64,000 nucleotides of DNA from Clostridia bacterium (GTDB lineage: Bacteria; Bacillota; Clostridia; Christensenellales; Borkfalkiaceae): assembly GCA_017457215.1 (NCBI GenBank), contig JAFTHU010000005.1:53388-117387 (forward strand), in the 5' to 3' direction. The notes beneath the pieces are model-generated. The model saw nothing but the letters and a program-made list of their open reading frames with translations, did no database searches and had not been told where the DNA came from. How positions within the stretch are numbered: position 1 is the first letter of the stretch; every line of letters starts with the position of its first letter. The position numbers and the translations under genes were made by a program. This document shows, piece by piece, positions 53,390 to 61,977 of this stretch.

Positions 53390-54706
53390 TTATTTGTCGT
53401 TAAGGCAAGCGATACCGGGAAGAACTTTGCCTTCGAAGAGTTCGAGGGATGCGCCGCCGCCCGTGGAGATGTGGGTCATCTTGTCTGCATAGCCAAGTAC
53501 TTGTACAGCTGCTGCGCTGTCGCCGCCGCCGATAATGGTGGTCGCTTTACCGTATGCGTTTGCAAGGGACGCTGCAACTGCTTTCGTACCTTCTGCCAAA
53601 ATCGGGTTTTCGAATACGCCCATAGGACCGTTCCAGATAACAGATTTTGCGTTTGCAACTGCGTCTGCGTAAATTTTCTTGGTTTCAGGACCGATATCCA
53701 AGCCCATCATATCGTCGGGAATGTTCATGGAATCTACTACTGTCGTTTCGATAGGAGCGTCGATAGGGTTGGGGAATTCTTTTGCCGCAACGGTATCTAC
53801 GGGAAGAAGAATATTCTTGCCGAGGCTTTCCGCTTTCTTTAACATTTCAAGACAGTAATCAATTTTCTCGTCGTCAACGAGGGACGTACCGATTTTGCCG
53901 CCTTTTGCTTTCAAGAAGGTGTACGCCATGCCGCCGCCGATTACAAGCGTGTCGCATTTTTCAAGCAAGTTGGAAATAACGTTCAGCTTGTCCGCGACTT
54001 TTGCGCCGCCGAGGATTGCAACGAAAGGTCTTTCGGGGTTTTCAAGAGTATCTGCCATAACGGAGAGCTCTTTTTCAATCAAGAAACCGCAAGCCGCCGT
54101 CGTAACCAAACCTTCTTCTACGATACCTGCCGTAGAGGAGTGGGAGCGGTGCGCCGTACCGAACGCGTCGTTTACGTAAACTTCGCAATAGCTTGCAAGC
54201 GCCTGCATAAATTCGGGCGCTTTCTTTTCTTCGCCCTTATGGAAACGAAGGTTTTCAAGCAATACGCATTCGCCTTCTTTACAAGCGGCAACCTTTGCTT
54301 TTGCGTCTTCGCCGATTACGTCGGAAGCAAATGCAACTTTGCCGTCCAAGAGTTCGTTTAAGCGAGCAGCAACGGGAGCAAGGGAAAGTTTTTTAACGTC
54401 TTTCTTTGCTTTTTCCAAAAATTCTTCGGTAGCAGCAGCTTGTTGTTCTTCGGGAAGTGCGGCAACTTTACCTTTTTCTTTTTTGTTCAGTTCAAGTTTT
54501 GCGTCGAACACGTTGTGGGGTTTACCCATGTGCGAACAAAGCACTACTTTCGCGCCCTGTTCCATTAAATATTTAATGGTGGGAAGCGCGCCGATAATAC
54601 GGTTTTCGTCGGTGATAACGCCGTCTTTCATAGGAACGTTGAAATCGCATCTAACGAGGACTTTTTTGCCCTTAACTTCGATGTCTTTTACGGTTTTCTT
54701 ATTCAT
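53390..54706 (-). CDS. pgk: Phosphoglycerate kinase with an N-domain insertion
   Basis: Makes ATP from 1,3-BPG. The N-terminal domain has [14 protein letters not shown] and LCSHMGKP; the C-terminal domain has [12 protein letters not shown] and the nucleotide loop [13 protein letters not shown]. At 438 aa it is about 40 residues longer than most. The extra sequence is a Lys/Glu/Ala-rich helix-like stretch (about 65-106) between LCSHMGKP and SLAPVAARL, where typical enzymes have only a few residues. Substrate residues outside it look normal. First gene of the operon with a strong promoter. Confidence 0.95.
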   Translation of the reverse strand: MNKKTVKDIEVKGKKVLVRCDFNVPMKDGVITDENRIIGALPTIKYLMEQGAKVVLCSHMGKPHNVFDAKLELNKKEKGKVAALPEEQQAAATEEFLEKAKKDVKKLSLAPVAARLNELLDGKVAFASDVIGEDAKAKVAACKEGECVLLENLRFHKGEEKKAPEFMQALASYCEVYVNDAFGTAHRSHSSTAGIVEEGLVTTAACGFLIEKELSVMADTLENPERPFVAILGGAKVADKLNVISNLLEKCDTLVIGGGMAYTFLKAKGGKIGTSLVDDEKIDYCLEMLKKAESLGKNILLPVDTVAAKEFPNPIDAPIETTVVDSMNIPDDMMGLDIGPETKKIYADAVANAKSVIWNGPMGVFENPILAEGTKAVAASLANAYGKATTIIGGGDSAAAVQVLGYADKMTHISTGGGASLELFEGKVLPGIACLNDK

Positions 54707-54751
54707 AGAATTAAGAAGTCTCCTTTCAATATAATTTTTGCATACACATAT

Positions 54752-54780
54752 ATAATACCCAAAATTTTCTCGTTTGTCAA
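54752..54780 (-). promoter_or_regulatory. Promoter of pgk-tpiA-gpmI
   Basis: On the minus strand TTGACA (54780-54775), 17-bp spacer, TATTAT (54757-54752). Close to consensus, as expected for a glycolytic operon. Divergent to the thyA promoter. Confidence 0.87.
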
Positions 54781-54818
54781 CTTTTTGCGAAAATAAACTA
54801 AAAAAAGTTTTTCAAACC

Positions 54819-54847
54819 TTGACGAAATCTTTTGTATGTGATATAAT
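54819..54847 (+). promoter_or_regulatory. Promoter of thyA-folA
   Basis: TTGACG (54819-54824), 17-bp spacer, extended -10 TGATATAAT (TATAAT 54842-54847). Confidence 0.87.
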
Positions 54848-54878
54848 AAAAAAGATAAAAACTAGCGAGGTGGGCTTT

Positions 54879-55709
54879 ATGAGCAGAGCGGACGAAATTT
54901 TTGCGCAAAATATGACGGATATTATGGAAAACGGGTATTGGGATACCGATTTGGACGTGCGTCCCCGTTGGGAGGACGGCGTGCCTGCGCATACTGTAAA
55001 AAAATTCGGTATTGTAAATCGCTATAATCTGCAAGAAGAATTTCCTATTTTGACCATGCGCCGTACCGCTTTTAAATCTTGCATCGACGAATTGCTTTGG
55101 ATTTGGCAGAAAAAAAGCAATAATATTCACGATTTAAATTCGCATATTTGGGATAGTTGGGCGGATGAAAACGGTTCTATCGGCAAGGCGTACGGCTATC
55201 AACTTGGGGTAAAGCACAAATACAAAGAAGGGGAATTTGACCAAGTAGACCGCGTTTTGTACGATTTGAAACACAATCCCGCAAGCCGCCGCATTATGAC
55301 GAATATTTATAATTTCCAAGACTTGCACGAAATGGGTTTGTATCCTTGCGCCTATTCAATGACTTTTAACGTGTCGGGAGATACCTTGAACGGGATTTTG
55401 AATCAGCGTTCCAACGATATGCTTACGGCGAATAATTGGAACGTGGTGCAATACGCTGTTTTGTTGATTATGATGGCGCAGGTTTCTGGTTTAAAAGCGG
55501 GGGAATTGGTGCACGTCATTGCCGACGCGCATATTTACGACAGACACATTCCTTTGGTAAAAGAAATTTTGGAAAATCCCCGTCATAAAGCTCCGAAATT
55601 GATTGTAGACACCTCTATTACGAATTTTTACGATTTTACGGTGGATAGTTTCCAACTTGTGGATTACGAATACGAGAAGTTGGATAAGAAGATTCCCGTA
55701 GCGATTTAA
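54879..55709 (+). CDS. thyA: Thymidylate synthase
   Basis: Makes dTMP from dUMP and methylene-THF. 276 aa from ATG 54879 (GAGGTGG upstream). Active-site Cys157 is in LYPCAYSMTFNV; most ThyA have PCH at this site, so the residue after Cys differs. Other marks: GKAYGYQLG, the dUMP-binding QRSNDML, and HVIADAHIYDRHI. The folate and phosphate sites are recognisable (SRRIMTNIYNF). Directly followed by folA, which regenerates THF from the DHF it produces. Confidence 0.94.
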   Translation: MSRADEIFAQNMTDIMENGYWDTDLDVRPRWEDGVPAHTVKKFGIVNRYNLQEEFPILTMRRTAFKSCIDELLWIWQKKSNNIHDLNSHIWDSWADENGSIGKAYGYQLGVKHKYKEGEFDQVDRVLYDLKHNPASRRIMTNIYNFQDLHEMGLYPCAYSMTFNVSGDTLNGILNQRSNDMLTANNWNVVQYAVLLIMMAQVSGLKAGELVHVIADAHIYDRHIPLVKEILENPRHKAPKLIVDTSITNFYDFTVDSFQLVDYEYEKLDKKIPVAI

Positions 55710-55720
55710 GGAAAAGAATT

Positions 55721-56221
55721 ATGATTTACGCAATCGTGCACGCTGATAAGGAGTGGGGGATAGGGAAAGGCAACGATATGATGTTTTCTCTGCCCGCGGA
55801 TATGAAATTTTTTCGCTCGACGACCATGGGACACACCGTCGTTATGGGCGGAAATACGTTGCGCTCTTTTCCCAATCAAAAACCCCTGAAAAATCGCACG
55901 AATATCGTCTTATCTAGGGGGACGGTACGCGATGACTGCGTTATTGTGCGCTCGTATGACGAGTTGAAAAACGAGATGAAAAAGCGGGGAAACGAAGATA
56001 TTTACGTTATCGGCGGCGGGGAAATTTATCGGGAGCTGTTGCCTTATTGCCACGGCGCTTTGGTAACGAAAGTGGACGCTGTGGGCGGCGCGGAAGTGTT
56101 CTTTCCCAACCTTGACGAGCATCCCGATTTTGTTTGCGTCGACGAGGGTGAGCCGTTGGAGGATAACGGATATACCATTCGTTTTACCACCTATAAAAAT
56201 CAAAACGTGAAAGCTTTATAA
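55721..56221 (+). CDS. folA: Dihydrofolate reductase
   Basis: NADPH-dependent reduction of DHF to THF. 166 aa. Marks: IVHADKEWGIGKGNDMMF (with the WGIG loop), LPADMKFFRSTTMGHTVVMG, YVIGGGEIYRELLP and the C-terminal strand pair. ATG 11 bases after the thyA stop, with AAGGAAAAG. Operon with thyA. Confidence 0.97.
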   Translation: MIYAIVHADKEWGIGKGNDMMFSLPADMKFFRSTTMGHTVVMGGNTLRSFPNQKPLKNRTNIVLSRGTVRDDCVIVRSYDELKNEMKKRGNEDIYVIGGGEIYRELLPYCHGALVTKVDAVGGAEVFFPNLDEHPDFVCVDEGEPLEDNGYTIRFTTYKNQNVKAL

Positions 56222-56229
56222 AGAAAATT

Positions 56230-56264
56230 CCGTGAAGTGTTGGGTGCTTTACGGCTTTTTTTTA
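56230..56264 (+). terminator. Terminator after folA
   Basis: CCGTGAAG (56230-56237) pairs with CTTTACGG (56247-56254) with one wobble, followed by a T-run after GC. Confidence 0.75.
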
Positions 56265-56303
56265 TAATTATAAAAAATATTTATCGAAACCCTTGCTATT
56301 TTC

Positions 56304-56332
56304 TTGTCATTTTTAAGAAAAAGTATTAAAAT
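56304..56332 (+). promoter_or_regulatory. Promoter of typA
   Basis: TTGTCA (56304-56309), 17-bp spacer, TAAAAT (56327-56332). Confidence 0.7.
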
Positions 56333-56372
56333 AATAGGGTTGAAAAGTTTACGATAAAGGAGTTGTTTCATT

Positions 56373-58205
56373 ATGATTAGAAACGATTTAAGAAACGTTG
56401 CGATTATTGCACACGTTGACCACGGTAAGACGACGCTTGTCAATGAAATGTTGGCGCAAGGCGGGGTATTCCGTGAAAATCAGCAGGTGCAAGACCGTGT
56501 TATGGACAGCGGCGACTTGGAAAAGGAACGTGGCATCACCATTTTGGCGAAAAATACGTCTGCGCATTATAACGGTGTAAAAATCAATATTATCGACACG
56601 CCAGGGCACGCGGATTTTTCAGGCGAAGTGGAACGTGTTTTGAAAATGGTAAACGGCGCGATTATTTTGGTGGATTCCGCGGAAGGACCATTGCCGCAGA
56701 CCCGTTTCGTTATGCAAAAAGCGCTTGCGCTTGGATTAAAAACGATTATCGTTATCAATAAAGTTGATCGTCCCGATGCGCGTATTGCGGAAGTTGTGGA
56801 AGAAATGCAACTTTTGATGATGGATTTGGACGCTACGGACGAACAGCTTGACAGCCCGATTGTATACTGTTGCGGCAGACAGGGTACGGCTTCCCTTGAC
56901 CCTGACCATCAAGAACCCAACCTCAATCCGTTGTTTGATACCATTTTGGAAACTATTCCGCCTATGGAAATGGACGTAGAGGGACCGGGGCAACTTCTCG
57001 TTTCCTGTATCGATTATAACGAGTTTGTGGGGCGTATCGGTATCGGCAGAATCGAACGGGGTGTGATTCGTGCGAACGAACCCGTTTGCATTTGCAATTA
57101 TAACGAAAACGGTAAAGTGCGGACGAACTGTAAAATTGCCAACCTTTATCAAATCGAGGGATTGGAAAAAGTGCCTGTGGAACGCGCGCAGGCAGGCGAT
57201 ATCGTTATGTTTTCGGGTATTGACGGCTTAAATATCGGCGATACTGTTTGCGAACCAACAAAAGTAGAACCCGTACAGTTTGTAAAAATCGAAGACCCGA
57301 CGGTAGAAATGACGTTCACTGTCAACGACAGTCCGTTTGCGGGGAAGGAAGGTAAATTCGTTACTAGCAGGCAGCTCCGCGACAGATTGTATAAAGAACT
57401 TTTGCGCGACGTTTCCTTGCGCGTTTCTGATACGGAATATGCGGACAGTTTCCGTGTTTGTGGCCGCGGGGAAATGCACCTTTCTATTTTGATTGAAACG
57501 ATGCGCCGTGAGGGATACGAATTTCAAGTATCTACGCCTAAAGTGCTGTATAAAGAAATCGACGGCGTGCGTCACGAGCCTATCGAACGCTTTGTTGCAG
57601 ACGTGCCTGAAGATATGACGGGACCCGTGTTCTCGGCAATGGGTAACCGCAAAGGTAACCTTGTGCAGATGACGGCGATTGGTAACCGTATGCGTTTGGA
57701 GTTCACCGTACCTTCCCGCGGTTTGTTCGGTTATAAGAGTGAATTTTTGACCGATACGAAAGGGCAGGGGATTATGAACACAATATTCTATTCATACGAG
57801 CCCTACAAAGGGGATATGCAACGTAGAAATACGGGATCTTTGGTGGCGCATGAAACGGGCGAAGCGGTTACGTACGGCTTGTTTAACGCGCAGGGCAGAG
57901 GGATTCTGTTTGTTACGCCGGGTACACCCGTATATCAAGGTATGGTTGTAGGGTACACAAACCTTTCCGATGATATCAACGTCAACGTTTGCAAAACCAA
58001 GCATCTTACCAACACCCGTTCGTCGGGTAGCGACGACGCGTTGTCCCTCGTTCCCGTTAGCAAGATGAGCTTGGAAGAGTGCTTAGAATTTATTGCCGAC
58101 GACGAACTTTTGGAGGTAACGCCGAAATCCTTGCGCATCAGAAAGCGCATTTTGGATAGTGAACTCCGTGCGAAAGCGCGCGCAAAAGAAAAAGTCGGGA
58201 AATAA
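56373..58205 (+). CDS. typA: Translational GTPase TypA/BipA
   Basis: Ribosome-associated GTPase linked to 50S assembly and stress adaptation. 610 aa. G1 AHVDHGKTTLV, G2 and switch near ERGITILAKNTS, G3 DTPGHADFSG, G4 NKVDRPDAR. EF-G-like domains follow, and the TypA-specific C-terminal domain includes RNTGSLVAHETGEAVTYGL and KTKHLTNTRSSGSDDA. ATG with AAAGGAG. Single-gene unit with its own terminator. Confidence 0.97.
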   Translation: MIRNDLRNVAIIAHVDHGKTTLVNEMLAQGGVFRENQQVQDRVMDSGDLEKERGITILAKNTSAHYNGVKINIIDTPGHADFSGEVERVLKMVNGAIILVDSAEGPLPQTRFVMQKALALGLKTIIVINKVDRPDARIAEVVEEMQLLMMDLDATDEQLDSPIVYCCGRQGTASLDPDHQEPNLNPLFDTILETIPPMEMDVEGPGQLLVSCIDYNEFVGRIGIGRIERGVIRANEPVCICNYNENGKVRTNCKIANLYQIEGLEKVPVERAQAGDIVMFSGIDGLNIGDTVCEPTKVEPVQFVKIEDPTVEMTFTVNDSPFAGKEGKFVTSRQLRDRLYKELLRDVSLRVSDTEYADSFRVCGRGEMHLSILIETMRREGYEFQVSTPKVLYKEIDGVRHEPIERFVADVPEDMTGPVFSAMGNRKGNLVQMTAIGNRMRLEFTVPSRGLFGYKSEFLTDTKGQGIMNTIFYSYEPYKGDMQRRNTGSLVAHETGEAVTYGLFNAQGRGILFVTPGTPVYQGMVVGYTNLSDDINVNVCKTKHLTNTRSSGSDDALSLVPVSKMSLEECLEFIADDELLEVTPKSLRIRKRILDSELRAKARAKEKVGK

Positions 58206-58229
58206 GCAAAAGGAAAAAAGATAAGAAAG

Positions 58230-58252
58230 CGGAATCAAAATTCCGTTTTTTT
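58230..58252 (+). terminator. Terminator after typA
   Basis: CGGAAT (58230-58235) pairs with ATTCCG (58240-58245), followed by seven T. Confidence 0.85.
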
Positions 58253-58335
58253 ATTTTTGTGCAATAAAAAGAGTGAAAACAGCGTTTAATAGATAAACGT
58301 TACGAAAGATAACGGTAAAAAGTGGGGTGCTGGTG

Positions 58336-58848
58336 ATGGGTGTAGATGTGCTGGACGCTTTGCTTGGGCGAATAGCAAACGGAGATAACGCGGCGTTTGA
58401 AGAATTTTACGGACAGACGAGTCGTGGCGTATATGCTTTCGTATATACCTATTTTCGAAATAGGGCGGATACGGAAGACGTGTTACAGACGGTGTATTTA
58501 AAGGTGAAAACAGGGATACATAGCTACCGAGTGGGAACAAATCCGCGGGCGTGGCTGTTGCAGATTGCCAAAAATCAAGCCTTGACAGAGTTTAAAAAAC
58601 GGCGCAGAGAAGTTCCTACGGAAGTGATAGAAATCGTTGCCGACCCGTGTTTCGGGGAAGGAACGGTGATGGACGCAATGCGTCGGTGTCTGTCGGAGGA
58701 CGAGCAACGCATTGTTACCTTACACGTGCTTTGGGCATATAAACATAAAGAAATAGCAGAAATACTCGGTTGTCCGACTGGCACGGTAACGTCAAAATAT
58801 AAACGGGCAATCGATAAATTAAAAAAATATTTAAAGGAGGACGAATAA
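58336..58848 (+). CDS. ECF-type RNA polymerase sigma factor
   Basis: The 170-aa protein has sigma-70 region 2 (FEEFYGQTSRGVYAFVYTYFRN, split by eye, then DTEDVLQTVYLKV) and region 4 (CLSEDEQRIVTLHVLWAYKHKEIAEILGCPTGTVTSKYKRAI). No region 3 and no extra C-terminal domain. ATG 58336 is used since TGGGGTG lies about 7 bases upstream; GTG 58327 is in frame. It is directly followed, with a one-base overlap, by a membrane protein with an RsgI-like domain, the likely anti-sigma. Confidence 0.93.
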   Translation: MGVDVLDALLGRIANGDNAAFEEFYGQTSRGVYAFVYTYFRNRADTEDVLQTVYLKVKTGIHSYRVGTNPRAWLLQIAKNQALTEFKKRRREVPTEVIEIVADPCFGEGTVMDAMRRCLSEDEQRIVTLHVLWAYKHKEIAEILGCPTGTVTSKYKRAIDKLKKYLKEDE

Positions 58849-60407
58849 TGAAAAACTTAAAAAAACGTTGGGAAAATGAATTGAAATCGGCGGTTCCGCC
58901 CCTTTGTGATTCCGTTAAAAATGCGGAAATTCCCGTAAAAGACTCTATGAAAAGAACTCCGTCCTCGAAAGTGGTAAGCGAAAGAAGAAAGGTTTGGCAA
59001 AAACCGGGGCTCTGGGCAGGTGTGTGCGGCGGCGTGGCGTGTGCGTTTGCTATGGCGGTAGTTTTACCCGGCTTATGGGGCGGTTCAGGCGAAGTGAAAG
59101 CAAGTGAAATGAAAGTAATGAATATTTCCTGCAACCCTTCCGTAGAATTTGTCTTAAATGAAGAGGACGTCGTGGTCAGCGTCAACGCACTTAACGAAGA
59201 GGGAAATCTTGTAATCAGCGCGGAAACGTTCGACGGAAAAACAGCGGAAGAGGCGGCTCGTCTGTTTGTGCAGGTCGCAGAGGAATCTGGTTTTATCGTA
59301 TCGGGCAGCAATGTGGAGTTAATTGGCGTAACCAACGAAATCACGGTTGCCTTTTCGGGAGATAGCGCGGCGGCGGAAGCGTTGTACGATACTATCAAAG
59401 GCGAAGTGGAAAACTATTTCACGAAAAAAGATATTCAAGGCAGGATTGCCAAAGCCGAAAAAGCAATTACGGAAGAGGATTTGAAAATTTTGATTACAGA
59501 GTGTTCTCCCAACATTGCATTGGAAAAAGTGCAGGCAATGGGATATGCCGAATTGGTGGAAATGCTTGCCGATGCCCGTCAGGAAACCAAGGATTTGTAT
59601 TCCCAGGAACTCAAAAACGCTTATTACGAGATGAAAGCGTTTGCGCTAGAGAAATCAGGACTTGATACCGTGAAAGAAAATGTGGACGTAATTACGGCAA
59701 CCATTTTGGACGGTGTATATACCCCGTATACGGAGGCGGTAAGCGCGATAGAGGAAATGCGCATCGCTCTTTTGGTCGATGAAGATAGCCCTTATCAGCA
59801 AGCGTTAGAAGCTTTCCGTTTAGCGAAAACACAATATCTTAATTATCGTAACGAAGTTGCGCAGATGGAAAAATCTGCAATTACCGATGCGGTGCTAGCA
59901 CAGCTTAACGGATATAAAAACGTTTTGGAAGAAGCGGAATCGGTTTTGCGTGCGTGCGGTATACAGGCAAATGAAAAATTGGAAGAACAAAAAGAGTTTA
60001 TAAAAGGCATTTACGAAGAAGTATTACAAACATTGAACGGATTTGAATTAGACGTTAAAGATTATGCGGATAAAATAGAATCCGAACATAAACAGGCGAG
60101 CGAGAAAGCTTTTGAAGACTTTAAAACAAAGTGTGAAAAAGAAATCAATGCGGCGCACGACAAATGGACGGAAATGAAAGGTGAGCTTGGAAAAGGTAAA
60201 CATGGATTTGACGAAGAGCCAAGTCGTGAAGAAAAGCCTGAACAAGAAGAGGTGGATGAAGAAAGTTCGAATCATAAAGACGCTCCTATGGAGCCCTCGT
60301 CGGAAGATTTTGAAGGAAACGTAGAAGAGGGGAAACCTAGCGTAGGGGAAGAGGAAAGCGGTGCGCTCGGACAAGAAAAATATGAACACGGTGAAAATCA
60401 TCCGTGA
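58848..60407 (+). CDS. Membrane-anchored anti-sigma factor with RsgI-like extracytoplasmic domain
   Basis: The 519-aa protein has a short basic cytoplasmic part (1-52) and one helix (about 55-77). An outside domain follows with SCNPSVEFVLNEEDVVVSVN and GKTAEEAARLFVQVAEESGF, the pattern of the RsgI juxtamembrane domain. It includes the Asn96-Pro97 pair at the position where RsgI proteins are cleaved. A long helical region follows (about 190-440), then an acidic Glu/Ser tail to the end. The usual RsgI N-terminal sigma-binding domain is not seen. AAAGGAGG upstream; start overlaps the ECF sigma stop. Role inferred: senses an envelope signal and holds the sigma. Confidence 0.78.
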   Translation: MKNLKKRWENELKSAVPPLCDSVKNAEIPVKDSMKRTPSSKVVSERRKVWQKPGLWAGVCGGVACAFAMAVVLPGLWGGSGEVKASEMKVMNISCNPSVEFVLNEEDVVVSVNALNEEGNLVISAETFDGKTAEEAARLFVQVAEESGFIVSGSNVELIGVTNEITVAFSGDSAAAEALYDTIKGEVENYFTKKDIQGRIAKAEKAITEEDLKILITECSPNIALEKVQAMGYAELVEMLADARQETKDLYSQELKNAYYEMKAFALEKSGLDTVKENVDVITATILDGVYTPYTEAVSAIEEMRIALLVDEDSPYQQALEAFRLAKTQYLNYRNEVAQMEKSAITDAVLAQLNGYKNVLEEAESVLRACGIQANEKLEEQKEFIKGIYEEVLQTLNGFELDVKDYADKIESEHKQASEKAFEDFKTKCEKEINAAHDKWTEMKGELGKGKHGFDEEPSREEKPEQEEVDEESSNHKDAPMEPSSEDFEGNVEEGKPSVGEEESGALGQEKYEHGENHP

Positions 60408-60440
60408 TAAATTAGCCCACTAGGAAGGAGTTTTAACATA

Positions 60441-60486
60441 GAGCGGAAATTCGGGGAGAGAAATCTTCTCGGGTTTCTGCTTTTTT
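60441..60486 (+). terminator. Terminator of the ECF sigma / anti-sigma unit
   Basis: AGCGGAAA (60441-60448) pairs with TTTCTGCT (60473-60480) around an inner GGGGAGA/TCTTCTC stem, followed by TTTTTT. Confidence 0.75.
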
Positions 60487-60505
60487 CGCCTATTAAAAAA
60501 TGAAG

Positions 60506-60547
60506 TACGCGCGCGACAATATATTAATATATATGTGCGAGCGCGTG
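60506..60547 (+). repeat. Quasi-palindrome, AT core with GC-rich arms
   Basis: The centre ATATATTAATATAT (60520-60533) is a perfect palindrome, and the outer arms (ACGCGC at 60507, GCGCGT at 60541) are complementary with a few mismatches between. Candidate protein-binding site or cruciform in the gap between two operons. Confidence 0.6.
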
Positions 60548-60678
60548 AAAGAGCGGGTATAATTTTTTTTAAAAAGAGGAATAATTTAACGGAAAAACGG
60601 CGTATACGCTGAAAAAACGGAAAATATTCGCTCTCTGCAAAAAAAAGAAAAAAATTTAAAAAAATTGCGTTCAAACGC

Positions 60679-60707
60679 TTGACACCTATTTACAAATCTG
60701 TTATTAT
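60679..60707 (+). promoter_or_regulatory. Promoter of the S10 ribosomal protein operon
   Basis: TTGACA (60679-60684), 17-bp spacer, TATTAT (60702-60707). Near-consensus, as expected for ribosomal protein genes. Confidence 0.87.
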
Positions 60708-60713
60708 AAATAG

Positions 60714-60950
60714 GCTGTGTAAAAACGCGTGTATGGGTTGATGCGGGAAGTTACTGCAAATCCAAAGCAAAAAGCCGCTTTGGCAGATAATTTCCGTTGA
60801 CAAAAGTGGGGGCTAGACTCCTGCGACTAACCGAGGCTTTGCGTAGAAACGCTCGGTAAAAAAGAAGAGTGTTTTTATTTTGCAAAAGACTCGATACACA
60901 CGGATAGGTTGACGCGGTAAAATAAAATGTTAGTATAAACTAAAAGGAGT
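60714..60950 (+). ncRNA. Structured leader of the S10 operon (candidate ribosomal-protein autoregulatory element)
   Basis: Three stems are visible. A long one at 60746-60795 has GGAA/TTCC at the base and CCAAAGC/GCTTTGG near the tip. ACCGAG/CTCGGT is at 60830-60857. A weaker stem is at about 60868-60893. In several bacteria uL4, encoded by rplD in this operon, controls the S10 leader. I did not recognise a known family, so the function is inferred from position and structure only. Confidence 0.55.
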
Positions 60951-60956
60951 AGCAAC

Positions 60957-61256
60957 ATGGCAGTACAAAAAATCAGAATTAAGTTGGCGGCTTACGAGCA
61001 CGAACTTGTAGACGAAGCGGCAAGCAGAATCGTAGAAACGATGAAGAAGAGCGGCGCGAAAATCAGCGGTCCGATTCCCCTTCCTACGGAAAGAGAAGTT
61101 GTAACGATTCTTCGTTCTCCCCACAAGTACAAGGATTCCCGCGAGCAGTTCGAAATGAGAACGTATAAGAGAATTATCGATATCTATTCCCCCAACGCAA
61201 AATTGCTTGATTCCATTCACCTCCCTGCAGGCGTTGACATCAAAATCAAGCTCTAA
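60957..61256 (+). CDS. rpsJ: 30S ribosomal protein uS10
   Basis: 99 aa, full length: [56 protein letters not shown]. Also NusE in antitermination with NusA. AAAGGAG site and ATG. First gene of the S10 operon. Confidence 0.98.
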   Translation: MAVQKIRIKLAAYEHELVDEAASRIVETMKKSGAKISGPIPLPTEREVVTILRSPHKYKDSREQFEMRTYKRIIDIYSPNAKLLDSIHLPAGVDIKIKL

Positions 61257-61326
61257 TCATCCATAAGCCCAGAAATACTTTCAAAGGTATTCGAAAATAA
61301 AATTTTTTAAGGAGTGAACTTTATCA

Positions 61327-61962
61327 ATGAATAAAGCAATCATCGGACGCAAAGTTGGGATGACCCAAATCTTTGCAGAAAACGGGAAAATGATTCCCGT
61401 AACGGTAGTAGAGGCAGGTCCTTGCCCCGTCGTACAGGTTAAGACGGTAGCAAACGACGGTTACGCAGCGTTGAAGCTCGGCTTTATCGAAGTGAACGAA
61501 AAAGCGCTCACGAAGCCCGAACTCGGCCAGTTCAAAAAGGCAGGCGTAAAACCTCACAAGTATCTGAAAGAAATCAGAGTGGACAACGCTGAATCTTTCG
61601 AAGTAGGCACGGAACTTAAAGCTGACGTATTCGCGGCAGGCGACAAAGTTGACGTACAGGGCGTAACGAAAGGTCACGGTTTCACGGGTGTTATCAAGAA
61701 GTGGAATCAACACAGATTGAAGATGACCCACGGTACCGGCCCCGTACACAGAGAACCCGGTTCTATGGGTCCTATCAGCTCCCCCTCGCGTGTATTCAAG
61801 AATAAACACTTGGCAGGTCAGTACGGTAACGATAACGTAACGATTCAGAACCTTGAAATTGTACGCGTTGACTTGAACAGAAACGCAATCCTCATCAAGG
61901 GTGCTATCCCTGGCGCAAAGGGCAGCATCGTTACGATTTCGAACAGCGTAAAGAGCAAATAA
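61327..61962 (+). CDS. rplC: 50S ribosomal protein uL3
   Basis: 211 aa. Opening KAIIGRKVGMTQIFAENGKMIPVTV and the central GFTGVIKKWNQHRLKMTHGT with HREPGSMG are uL3 signatures. AAGGAG before the ATG. Second gene of the S10 operon. Confidence 0.98.
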   Translation: MNKAIIGRKVGMTQIFAENGKMIPVTVVEAGPCPVVQVKTVANDGYAALKLGFIEVNEKALTKPELGQFKKAGVKPHKYLKEIRVDNAESFEVGTELKADVFAAGDKVDVQGVTKGHGFTGVIKKWNQHRLKMTHGTGPVHREPGSMGPISSPSRVFKNKHLAGQYGNDNVTIQNLEIVRVDLNRNAILIKGAIPGAKGSIVTISNSVKSK

Positions 61963-61977
61963 GGAGAGTGAACGACA

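Larger units (their letters stand above)
60408..60956 (+). other. 549-bp intergenic region before the S10 operon
   Basis: No gene supported. Contents in order: terminator of the sigma/anti-sigma unit (60441), AT-rich quasi-palindrome (60506-60547), promoter (60679-60707), and a structured leader of about 245 bases up to rpsJ. Confidence 0.8.

Noticed and set aside
60420-60674. 84-codon minus-strand frame in the gap before the S10 operon
   Set aside because: Low-complexity sequence running through a terminator and a quasi-palindrome; no start signal.
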